A stretch of DNA of 64,000 bases, from NCBI RefSeq assembly GCF_029873635.1, contig NC_080423.1:111493087-111557086 (forward strand), given 5' to 3'. The DNA comes from Malania oleifera (Eukaryota > Streptophyta > Magnoliopsida > Santalales > Ximeniaceae). Positions 10,920-21,688 of the stretch are shown here, piece by piece (the stretch's first letter is position 1; every line of letters begins with the position of its first letter). The position numbers were made by a program, and so were the translations under genes. A model generated the notes under the pieces. It saw only the letters and a program-made list of their open reading frames with translations. It did no database searches and was not told the DNA's origin.

Positions 10920-13900
10920 TTACTGATTCCCAGAAACAGGGCTGTCTCTGCCTCTCTTGATGTCATCCCACCCTCTTACCCATGGCTGCCCAGCAACTGC
11001 CCTTGTCTCAGGAGCCGCATGGCTGTTCAGGTTGGTCATGACCTTGTCATGAATAGCTGAGAACACCTGTATTTATAAATAAATAAATCATAAGAGTATG
11101 CAACCCGGGAAACAATGAGAAAGATGAAAAGAATATCAAATGTAATTTCATCTACTTGCTCTTTTTTCACATACAGGATTAATATTCACCGCCTCTGGGG
11201 GTTGCTCCTGGCCAGTTAACCACTTCCAAAGATCAGGGTTCTCCTGTGATGCAGTAAACCCACCCCCCCACCAAAAAAAAAACAGGCACGATAAGTGACA
11301 AAAGAATTGCGGTTGTACTTAAAAAGGAATTGCTCAAGGGAAATTTAGAAGTACCAATATTGAGAAAGTAAAAGAAATATATAATCCCTGTCCCATCATT
11401 TCTGTGGACAGACAAAAGTAATAAATGTAATATAATGACTAGTGACTACAAGGCACAAACACACTATATGATCTTCAGCTAAGCAGAATGCAGCAGAGAC
11501 GCAAAGTCCATGTTTGAGTTGTGCCTCATATTCAAAGAGTGGTCCTCTTTAAGTTAATAAGAAAGAGGAAAGTTTCATGTGGAGGGCTTTATGGGTGATG
11601 AGATCTAGAAACACATCTTTTTCCCCCACTAGCAACGCACCAATAATGGGCATGTGGGAGATTTCCCCCCTCTTCTGCAACTTCCAGAACCATGAGACAT
11701 TTGCTTCTGGCTACAGTGTTTAGATATTTCCTGCAAAAGTTTGGAACTGTTTCATAGAAAGTTGATTGTTTTGAGTTTGGCGCACATATTGAGGGATCCA
11801 TCAGCAACACTAGCATTAGAATCAGACCATATTGCTGCTATTGTAAGTTTTTTGGTGGTATATTATTGTTGGCAAAATGTGTTAGGGGTCTTTGGAGATG
11901 TGTAGTTGCAGAATATATTAGAAAAAAAAAAATCAACAACATGGCGTCAAATGCTGAACAATATGCAATATTAGGAGGAGTTGCCTGTATCCTGTAGGGT
12001 ACAAACATGGAGAAAACTATGCTGCTATTGTAAGTTTTTTGGTGGTATATTATTGTTGACAAAATGTGTTAGGGGTCTTTGGAGATGTGTAGTTACAGTA
12101 TATATTAGAAAAAAAAAATCAGCAACATGGTGTCAAATGCTGAACAATATGTAATATAGGAGGAGTTGCCTGTATCCTGTAGGGTACAAACATGGAGAAA
12201 GCTTTGGGGACTTACTAATGCTTTGGTTCTTTGAATTGGTAATGAATGAAGGTGCAGCCTTGTCTAAAAGGCCCATTGTTTTTCATACTAAACAGGTAAG
12301 TTGTACAGCTGATGTCCCCCCCCCTCCCCCCCCAACCCAACAGCTTAAGCTTTTAGGTAAAACAGTAATCTAGCATTGATGTCAGACCCAGGTCGCCAGG
12401 AAGTCCTGGGTTTTAGTCTGGTTGCCGGCGTTTATTGTTTGTTTGTTAAGAATTATCTTATTCCCCATAACAGGTGTTCTTTATGTTCATTTATCTCTCT
12501 GTATGCTGTTGGGCTGCACGTGCGGGGAGTGTTAACGCTTGATATACATTGTAGGCCCACAACCTAAGAGCTTAAGCTTTTATGTGAAGTGGTAATCTAA
12601 CAGGTATGGCATGTATGAGGCTCAAAAGTTGTATTTTGTTGAATCAATATAGAAGGGAACTACATGAATTTGGAAAATAACAACAGGAGATTTTCAAAAA
12701 AAAAGATATGATGAGATTAGAACATGGTTAGGGATTAAACAATCCATGCAGGATTAATTTGTACCTTCAAACTACCAGTAGCATATTCATTTGTAACTTA
12801 GGAGGAAGGGAAGAGAGTGGCATATGACACTAGCATGTGCCTACATAGAATGGAAAGAGGATGTGACGATAGCTTTGTACAGTACAGGGGTGAAGCTAGC
12901 TATTGCCTCCAACCCTAATGCACATGATCTCATTACAAATAGGGATCTCGTGTAGGCTGCCACTCAAATAGAGGAGGATATGCAGCTCAATCCTCCTAAA
13001 GCTACATTGACCCTTTCAGTTTGAGAAGACCACTAGTGGAGTAGTATGTGAGAAGTCGGCAAGGCATTCAGACCACTAGCCCTTGCAAGACTTCAGAGCA
13101 CTCTAGAACAACTTATAAAATCCAATGAGCAATCAAGTGCTTTAAATATTAAAAGTCTTGGAAATTAAGCTGCACAATGCCCTAACCATACATGGTGATC
13201 GCAAAAACAGAAGATCATAATGACAACCAAATAGTTGAGGCTGAGACAAAAGTCCCAAGTGACTTGGATGAAGTTGACAACGTGAAAGACTGTTTAGTCA
13301 TAAACAGGTTTGTACTTTAGTTGTTAATCATGATGGTTGTACAAATGGAGTTTCTAAGGAAATTAGATTAGGAAGTTGAACCACATCCTGATCAATACAA
13401 GATTGCTTGGGAGAACAATATCAACTTGAAGGTCAATGAACGTTGCTTGGTTACCCTCAAGATTGGTTCAATTTTGGAGACAGTGGAGTGTGATATGCTT
13501 CCTCTCAAGATTTGCTATACCCTCATGGGGCCCATGGTTTTTTGATAGGAGGGTTAAACATGATGCCTATGAAAACCCTCTCCATCAACAAGAAGTTTAA
13601 GTTGATGCCATCTCAAGCTCTTCCACTTAACAAATTGAAGCACAGCACTGGTTCGTTTCTTATGAAATAAGATGATTCATTCCATCATGATGGACTCCTC
13701 GGTGCTTTCACCATCTTTTCCAGATGAAAGGAATTGGAGGGATGAGAAGTGGGCAATTGGAGAAATCACTTTGTCCCAATTTGGAGACCAATTTCAAAGA
13801 ATAGGATCAAGGGATTGTTGGGTCCTAAGCCCAAATGATCAATTATTAGTTATATGCTTGTTTAGTAGAAGGCTTATGTGTATTTGAGGTTGTTTGTAAT

Positions 13901-16900
13901 AGATGTGTCCTTTAGGGGTTTGATTTGTAATTTCTTGCATCTTAGTGGTTTATTTGTAATTTTATGATACCTTAAGCTTTCATATAAATAGAATATGAAA
14001 GCCATGTAAGAAGCAGTTTTGTGAATTTGAAAGTCGAAATCAAACATGAGTTTTTCCCCCCCTCCTCTCTTTTTTGCTCTTCCAATTCCTCTCTTGGCAG
14101 TAATTGCAAATTATTGTTCTGCATCACCACGTCATCAATCTGGTTCAGCTTTAAGACCTGACACTGACTGCATGTCTTAAGCACCGACGCATCAGCAAGG
14201 TGGAAGTTTGGTGTTTGACGCATATCGGACACCAACACAGACCAATACACGTCAGACACTTCTCAAGTAAGTCAGGCTTATTTTTGTTTCTGGATACGCA
14301 CCAAACATAAAAAATCTGAAGTGTCTGACAGTTGCATGACATGGCAGCAGCTATTGTTGTAATATTATTAATTTTTGAGAGATTTCTAATATCTTTTAAA
14401 AAATGATATATTGTCTAAATTAAGTGATCTCACAATTTGCATCAATCACATTATCAAAAAACAATTGCATCAATCAATGAAGAATCTAAAAAAAATCAAA
14501 AGGGTGTCCCCGAGCCAAACTCCCTACTTAGTGAGGGTAGGGAGAGGTCATCACAATGTACGTAACTTTACCACTGCTTTTATGCAGAGAGTTGATTCCT
14601 TGGACTCAAACCCATGACCTAGTGGTCACAAAGGAGCAACCTTACCATTGATCCAAGGCCTGCCCTCAAGAATTTGAAAATCAAATAGGCCATTTTTCTA
14701 AACATCTCAACATCATATGCAAATTCAATGATGCTTGACTACTACTTTTTTAAAAGGCAATATTTGGATTAAAAAAATGCATTACTAACATAATCATATA
14801 TAAAATGATATATGTTTTTATCTGTGTGTCCTTGTGGTGTCATGACTTGAATTTCTAGGATTCAGCAGGTCAAAGTGTTAGACACATATTATGTAAAACA
14901 CCTGTGTCCATGTTATTCAAATCCAACAAACACACTAGGTGGGATCATCTACATGATCTTTTTCTGCCAATTTACACGATCGTGACCAATCCCCCAACAC
15001 CCCCCCCCCCTCCCAAAAAAAAAAAAATAAGGGCTCTATGCTATTCAAATCCAACACCCTCAAAAGAAAATTGGCCCATTACACCATATTTCACTTGGCC
15101 TAGTTCCCAAAAAATAAGAAAAAAAATCCAGCCCTGCTCATCTAAAGCTGCTCATTTAACCAAGCTCATTCCCTTCAACACTCAACACCTATCTAAAAGC
15201 CATTAGCAACTCTATCTTAAAAAAATTTAAAAAAAAAAAAAAAAAAATTCTTGATGAGCAATTGCCCATCAGAGCCTTTCGGCTCTACAGCCTATCTACC
15301 TTTGTTCTTTTCCTCTTTTTTTTCTGCTTTGTAAAATAATTAAAAACATATGAAGGGAAAACCCGAAAGCTGATGTCTGATGAGTGATGTTCACTGCCAG
15401 TCTGCATCTACTCTCCCTTTCTTTTCATTTTGTGATAAGTTGATAACGTTGGAAATTTTTTTTTTTATAGAAAATGAATTCATTAACAAGAAAGAGAGGA
15501 ATTTTACATCAAGATGGAGGACAAGGGATCCTCCTCAAGAAATAAAAAAAAAATCAAAAGGATTACAATAATGCTCCCCTCTAGTTCCTCAGAAGATCTA
15601 ACAAAAGTAAACCTAAAAAAAAAACTCAAAAGAATGAGCCCAAAAAGACGCACAGAAAACCACTATTCCAAAGGAAGCAAGGAGGATTTGCTTTGCCACT
15701 AAAAATCCTTGCATTCCATTCCGTCCAAAGAGTCCAAAGGAGAACATAGATAGCACATCTCCAAAGGATCCTCCCTTCCTTACTTCTCCAAAAACCTCTG
15801 TAACGCACTTTTAGGAAAGCTTCAACTGTCCTTGGGAAAACCACAGCCTCACCAAAGACTGAAATCAACATAAACCAAAGCCGCTTAACTATCCTGCAAT
15901 ATAGGAACAAACTGTCAATATTTTCGCTTGACTAATCACACATGATACATATATCAGGACTTATAGCTTTGTGAGGCCTCCTTTTCTGCATCATTGGTAT
16001 TAAGCCGATAAGGTACCAAAGTCCACGTGGAAGAAAGGAACCTTTGCCTTCCAGATAAAATTATTCAAAGCTGTACACAGACTCGATGATTTCATAAGAT
16101 GTGAGAGAAGAAAGATACAGCGGGGAAAGAACCGGAGGAATCCCCTACCCAAATCCTTGAGTCATCTCTTGCCACAGGCAAAAAAACATTGCAGCCCTCT
16201 CAATAAAATAGTTAAATCAACAACCTCTCTCTCATTAAGATTCCTAAAAAATAACAATCCCAAAAGAGAGAAACCCCTTCCAAATTGTAGAAATCAATAA
16301 TCGGGGAATTGTGTAACCTAGACAATCTAAATAGACAGGGGACTAAAGACTCCAATGACACCTCACCCAGCCAAATATCTTCCCAAAAACAAATGTCATT
16401 TCCATTACCAACAAAGAAACGAGTTAGACTAAATGGGCTATCTGAGAAATGAATTTCCAAGGACTTGCAAGAAAAGCTCAACCACTTCCTCTGGTGTGCC
16501 ACCCATTCTAATGCAAATTATATTTACTTCTAATTACCATGTGCCAAGGGGAGTCAACCTCTAAGGGAAATCTCCAAAACCGTATTCCTACTAGCAAAAT
16601 GTTTTTAGACTCCATGTTCCCAAGCCCCAAACCCCCTTTCAAACTTAGGTCTTCTAATCCTATCCTAGCTAACTAGAAGCTCTCTTCCTATCCCCATAAC
16701 CTAACCATAAAAAGTCACTTATAATCCTCTCCAAGGTCTCTAACACCCCACCTGGAATTTTGAAGAGGGAAAGAAAATATATAGGAATGTTAGAAAGAGC
16801 AGCATTAATGAGGTGTAATGCGACCTCCTAAAGACAAGTAAGCTCTCTTCCACCCTACATCCAAATCTATTCCCACTCTCTCCATCATGGGGTCCCAAAA

Positions 16901-19900
16901 TAAAATATAGCTAGAATTACCACCGAGGGAAAGACCCAAGTAAGTCAGAGGCCACTCCAAAATCGTGCAACTCGCCAGTTCAGCCAAACCCTCTAACTTT
17001 GTCAAACCTAAGTTGATACCTGCTACCCCACTCTTAGACATGTTAACTTAGATCAAAAATATTTTTTCAAAGATTTTCAATAGGGTAAGAGTCTTGCGAA
17101 ATCCAAAATACCATCCTCAAGAAAAAAGGGTGACATTAGCAAATTGGAGATGAGACACTATGATCTTCTCCCTACCTTCTTTAAGTCCTTGGATGACATT
17201 GAGACCCTAGGCATGATTAATCATTATATTCAATACATCCACAACTAAGGTAAAGAGAAATGGGGAAAGAGGATCTCCCCTTGCCTCAAACCTAGTGAGG
17301 CTAGAAACCCCTCCCATAGTCCCATGATTGACCATTTATTATAACTGACATTGCCACTATGGACAGGCACCCTTTTATCCATTTCCTCCAATCCCACCAA
17401 AACCCTTCAAGGCCAAAACATTATCCAAGAAATTCCAACTAACCAAATCTTAATCTTTTTCAAAGTCTAATATGAGTAAAACACCCATACCTCCCTTTTT
17501 TCTCACATCCTCCACCAACTCATTTGCGACAAGTATAACTTCTAGAATCTGTCTATCCTTTATTAAGGCAAACTGTTCTAATTTAACTATTCTCCCTAAC
17601 ACCTCCTGAAGCCTCTTAGCCAAAGCCTTAGTGAGAATTTTATAAAGACTAGTAACCAAGCTTAACAGTTGGAGGTCTCTCACTTTCTTTGAACACTCCT
17701 TAGGAACAAGAGCAATAAATGTAGCATTCACATGCTTGCCCACCCGTTTCTATGAAACTCAAAGAAGAAATCCATTAAATCTTTCCCAAATCATCTCCCA
17801 ACTATCCTAGAAAGAAGCCATGGAAAACCCATCCGGCCTAGAGCCTTACATATGTCCATCTTGCTGCCCCCTAATCTCCTCAATGTCAAAAGGCCCTTCC
17901 AGCCAAGTAGCAAGGTTTTCCTCAATGAGACTCCAATTTAAACTTTCAATCATCAATCTATTTGTGCGATCCTCAGCACACAACCTCTCATAGAACTTCA
18001 TTCTCTCTTCACCAATTTTGTACTAAATCCCTCACCATGTTTCCATCATTTGTTTCCAACTCCTAAATCAAGTTCTTCCCCCCTCCTCCCATTGGACACA
18101 TTATGAAATAGTTGGAATTATAGTCCCCTTCTTCACCCACTTCATTCTAGATTTCTATTTCCAACTTATACACTCCATAAAAAGGATAATCTCTAAAACA
18201 TTACTAAGTTGGCTCCGTCTAACCCTATCTTCGCTAGCCAAGCCACAATCTTCACACCTATCCAAATATTCAATCTCATTTTTCCTCTCAAATCACCGAA
18301 AACTTCCTTACTCCAAAGTTTCAATCTATTTTTCACATCCTTCAACTTTCTCATAAATATAAAGCCTGCCTACCCCTAAGCCTTGCTCTTTTTCCACAAA
18401 GATTAATGCACTCCCTAAAATAAGGATGAGTCAACCACATGTTTTCAAATCAACAAAGGGTAGGGCCCCAGTGGGGAGGATTTTTATCTAAAAGAATTGG
18501 GCAATGATCTGAAACAGGCCTAACGAGAACCTCCTAAGCAACGTTTGGAAGGAATCCTCCCACTCATTGGTGGGGGAAAAAAACGGTCAATATAGGAGGA
18601 GGCAATTTTGTCTACTGATGCTGCTCATATAAAGTGGCCATTTTTCAACCTAAATACTTGAGTCCACATTCCCAAATAATGGAGTCTTAAATTCTCATAC
18701 TACTATTCACCCTCAAACCCCCCCAACCTCTTTATAGTAAACCAAATGATAATAAAATCCCCTCCCACTATCCAATGGGGATTGCTAAGGCCAAAAAAGA
18801 CTTGCAAGCTCCTCAAAAAAGGAAGTCCACAAATGAGAAATGTGGGACCATGAACTAAATAAAATCACCAATTCCCAAAACCCTTAACCTCAGATTACAC
18901 AGAAAGACAAAATACAAGCCACACAATCCTTTAACGATGCCACCCTAATATCCCAAACTTGCCCTCCCGAGGACCCTAAAGAGGGAAAAAACACCCATTC
19001 TCTAAGGCTACAATCCCAAATACTTCTCACCAAGATGCATCTACAAACTCAACTTTAGACTCTTCTATGAGTAAAACATCTGGAAAAACCCTACTAATTA
19101 ACTCTTTCACAACCCTCCGCTTCCTACTACTAATTAATCCTCATACATTCTAGGAAAGAATCTTCATTGAGAACTTCTATCACCCCCCACACTTGGATGA
19201 TTAAAACATCTGAAAAGGCAAATTCTTCTCACTAGGAAGACATCTACAGAATCAGCTTTAGACTCTAGGATGAGTAAAACATCTAGAGAAACCCTACTAA
19301 TTAATTCTTTTTCACAAACCTCTGCTTCTTACTACTTCTTAATCCTTGTAGATTCTAAGAAAGAATCTTCATTGATAACTTCTATCACCCCCCACAAACC
19401 AACACTCCTTTATCCTCTATCATAGTTAATTGAAGAGGCAAGCCTACCCAGCTCTCTACTCAATTTGAAGACCTTTTCTCTCCCTCCTCACCCCACCACC
19501 AATCCTACCCACTTCCCCTTCACGGTTTACAAGAATAAGGCCTAGCTCATCCAACAAGTTTTGGGCATCACAGGTGTCCCTCCCATCTCCTAGAAGGCCC
19601 ATTGTTTGAAAGTCTCCCTTTTTAGATAACCCCTTTTGGCACAATAGTGTATTGGATGTAGAAAAGGAATGCTTAGGGATGGGGCGCATACATGTTGGGT
19701 TAGTTGCACTGGTCATTGAAGTCCCTAGAGGTTCAGTCCCAATGTTGCAAATTGGGCTTTCAAGTACAGGAATAAGAAAAGAGCTTGGAATTTCTATAGA
19801 GGAAGTATTGGGGAAGAAATTTTCTAACTAGGTTCTCCCAGATACAAAGTTCATCACCCTTCTAAATTTGTTTACCTTGATGTCTCAGCTAGGATCCTCA

Positions 19901-21688
19901 ATGAGAAGCGATGAGACTATTTCACATATATTTCTGATTCTGCATTTACAAAGAGAATGACCAAATGGATGCTGGACAAGTTAAAAGATTCTGGGGTTTA
20001 TACTTATGTCTTTCTAAACAGCAGCAGCCTGTTATCTGGATGGGGAAGATTGCAGAATATTAAGCACTGATTCAATCCAAGCAGTAGTGTATGCATGTGA
20101 ATATAAGATGTCAGAATTAGATTGGGGGGTACTCATTACTCTGTTTGCTATTAAGGGTTGGCTGACTATGGCCTCACTAGCATTTTAGTCGCCTTTGTGT
20201 TGGTTCTTTCTTGTTTTAGTCTTTTGGTCAGCAAGTTGTTCATTGACCCAGCATGCCGACGTTTTAAAAGGCTCAATTGAGGCTTGCCTCAAGATGAGGC
20301 ATGCCTAAAATGCCTCGAGGCTCAGTCTAAAATATCAAACCCCAAAAAGGCCGATGCATTAAACATTACGACTTACGATTTGTAAAAAAAGCACACCTTT
20401 TGCGCCTTCTTAGTTGAGGCTTACATATTTTAAGTGTGCGAGTCTCAAGTTAGAGTTGGCCAATTTTAACTACATGTATAGATGAAAGTAATGTTGTTAT
20501 ATGAGTTCATCTCTAAAACTCTTGAACCTCAACCTTTCCAAAATAATTGAGGGTTGCATCTTAGATCTTGAAAATAATTTGATCTTTGTAATGTTATATG
20601 TATCTCTCAACATGATTTACTTAATGAACTCGAATTAGTATATTTTTTTGAATGGCCAACAAGTGGTTTACAAATTATATGTGATTTTTTTTCATTCTAT
20701 TGTAATTATCTTGATATTTTCTTTATATTTACTTATGTTTATCCGGAAATAAATTCTCAGAAGGCTTAAGCATCAATAGCTCAAGGCTTACACCTCACCT
20801 TTTAAGGGATTGCTACGTACATATTGATTTTATATGAATTGATTATTTTTTATATATAAACATATTTGTATGTTTTTCACTTTAAAGCTCATCAAAGTAA
20901 GTTTGTGAATCAAGATGTAACAGCAATATGGTAGGTTTAATAAGAGCAGCAATAAAGAGAAGAGTTGAAGCAAGTTATACTTGACAGAGTGACACAAGTT
21001 AAATGTCAATAGATGAAATATTAAACTGCAAATTAAAAAAAAAAAGGAGGCATATGTGTGGGCATAGGAGCTAAAGATGGAAAGATATAAAAGAGCATAA
21101 GAAGGATACCAGGTCAAGAACATCAACAAGTGCCTTGATTCCATTTTCATCCATGGAGAAGATATGCTCTTCCACCCATTTCCCCAGAACCAAATCCAAT
21201 TCAAGGAACCCACGTTGTTTGCTCCTATATAGCAGCCTATATTATATACCGTTGTTTTTTTTTTTTTTTTGGGGGGGGGGGGGGGGAGGAGAGAGAGAGA
21301 GAGAATGGGTCAGTTGTTTGATCTCCATGAACATTGGACACAGCAATCAGCATATTAAAACCACAGATTAAGAGGAGAACCTACATGTTCAACATGCGCC
21401 TCTTGCTCTCTTCGTTGGAGAAATCGAGACCGAGTGGGCGGGTAATATTGTCATTTGAAGAAGAAAAACCAGAAACGAAACTAAATTGATGATGCCTGAA
21501 AGAGAAAAAGCAATAATAAATTGAAGGAAAAATGAGAAGGCGGGCATTGTTGATGGGAAACGCAGAGAGATGGGATACCTGCAAAGAGAGAGTGGAAGAA
21601 TGAGAGAGGCGGGGGTGGAACTCCGGTTTGTTACGATGGCCATGCTTCGGTGGAAGGCAGCCAAGGCCCTTCTCCAATTAGCCGCCAT
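10920..21688 (-). CDS. SDHAF2: Succinate dehydrogenase assembly factor 2, mitochondrial
   Basis: SDHAF2 (yeast Sdh5) promotes covalent attachment of FAD to the SDH1 flavoprotein of complex II in the mitochondrial matrix. Exons on the minus strand: 21688-21579, 21495-21385, 21236-21110, 11243-11175 and 11066-10920. They total 564 bp, giving 187 residues plus stop, with GT-AG at every junction. The first 35-50 residues (MAANWRRALAAFHR...) are Arg-rich and poor in acidic residues, as in a mitochondrial presequence. The conserved core follows: LDFSNEESKRRMLNMLLYRS, KQRGFLELDLVLGKWVEEH, ENPDLWKWLTGQEQPPEAVN, and the C-terminus VRGWDDIKRGRDSPVSGNQ. The RG-LE-D-LL type motif and the W-x-W-L-T-G segment are family hallmarks. 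The sequence is full length for a plant SDHAF2. Intron 4 has swollen to 9,866 bp with transposons, while the other introns are short. Confidence 0.95.
11834..12201. repeat. 187-bp tandem duplication in SDHAF2 intron 4
   Basis: The block starting GCTGCTATTGTAAGTTTTTT at 11834 restarts at 12021 and runs to about 12201. The copies differ by only a handful of bases and small indels, so the duplication is recent. Both copies end with GTACAAACATGGAGAAA. I see no coding frame or transposon ends. Confidence 0.9.
12302..12602 (+). mobile_element. TRIM-like non-coding LTR element
   Basis: Two short terminal repeats of about 73 bp (12302-12375 and 12530-12602) share AGCTTAAGCTTTTA and GTAATCTA and have TG...CA ends. 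Directly after the left repeat is TTGATGTCAGACCCAGG, close to the initiator-tRNA-Met primer site TGGTATCAGAGCCAGG. Directly before the right repeat is a purine tract GCGGGGAG, as expected for a polypurine tract. The 154-bp interior is non-coding. The whole is about 300 bp and fits a terminal-repeat retrotransposon in miniature. The repeats have diverged, so it is an old fossil. I see no clear target duplication. Confidence 0.6.
13200..13660 (+). mobile_element. Ty3/Gypsy protease-region fossil fragment
   Basis: Short translated pieces such as NINLKVNERCLVTLKIGS and VECDMLPLKICYTLMG resemble the protease domain of plant Gypsy elements. Sequence on either side (about 12.9-14.1 kb) may belong to the same remnant, but I could not fix LTR ends. 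It is broken and old, and lies within SDHAF2 intron 4. Confidence 0.55.
14501..14667 (-). mobile_element. Au-family SINE
   Basis: On the minus strand the element reads from about 14667 as GGCAGGCCTTGGATCAATGG, with a tRNA-like box A (GGATCAATGGTAAGG). Box B follows (GGGTTTGAGTCC), then the Au-type body CTCTCTGCATAAAAGCAG and GGTAAAGTTACGTACATTGT. Possible target duplications are AAGAATCTAAAAAAAATCAA near 14480-14500 and AAGAATTTGAAAATCAAA at 14668-14685. The Au family is widespread in angiosperms. It lies in SDHAF2 intron 4, in the same orientation as the gene. Confidence 0.75.
15456..19900 (-). mobile_element. L1-like LINE (non-LTR retrotransposon), decayed
   Basis: On the minus strand the order is: an ORF1-like or linker region (about 19.9-19.4 kb), an endonuclease-like region (about 19.2-18.4 kb), reverse transcriptase pieces at 17743-17450 (ATFIALVPKE, LYKILTKALAKRLQEVL) and 17041-16805 (GLTKLEGLAELA, GLSLGGNS, YLSLGGRI), then the C-terminal zf-RVT-type region at 16502-15626 (VGNGNDICFWEDIWLG, WRCAIYVLLWTLWTEWNARI). 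A T-run at 15456-15466 is the poly(A) tail in antisense. Frames are interrupted many times, so it is inactive. The 5' boundary is uncertain by a few hundred bases, and I found no convincing target duplication. It inserted into SDHAF2 intron 4 in the sense direction. Confidence 0.85.
20261..20808. mobile_element. Foldback-type DNA element with AGGC-rich ends
   Basis: The left end reads GTTTTAAAAGGCTCAATTGA and the right end CACCTCACCTTTTAAGGG, giving imperfect inverted ends (AAAAGGCTCA against TCACCTTTT). GAGGC/GCCTC motifs recur near both ends, a look common to a plant non-autonomous DNA element group. No transposase was seen. Family and exact ends are uncertain. Confidence 0.45.
21252..21305. 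repeat. Low-complexity poly-T, poly-G, (GA)n tract
   Basis: A T-run of about 18, a G-run of about 17 and a (GA)n run are adjacent in SDHAF2 intron 2. Such runs are prone to sequencing or assembly error, so the exact lengths should not be trusted. Confidence 0.9.

Larger units (their letters stand above)
11244..21109 (-). other. Intron 4 of SDHAF2 (9.9 kb), transposon-rich
   Basis: The donor GT is at 21109-21108 and the acceptor AG at 11245-11244 on the minus strand. Contents from low to high coordinate: a 187-bp tandem duplication, a TRIM-like element, a Gypsy protease fragment, an Au SINE, unresolved AT-rich sequence (14.7-15.4 kb), a 4.4-kb LINE, and a DNA element near 20.3-20.8 kb. All exons around it are intact, so the gene is probably still expressed despite the load. 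Confidence 0.85.

Noticed and set aside
19940-20010. Possible LINE target duplication (GACAAGTTAAAAGATT against GATAAGTTGATAACGTT at 15433)
   Set aside because: The match is too weak and gapped to support; the LINE 5' end is left uncertain.
20830-21110. Extension of SDHAF2 exon 3 as an open frame beyond 21110
   Set aside because: The translation after the donor at 21109 is hydrophobic, non-conserved intron sequence; the family sequence continues in exon 4 at 11243.
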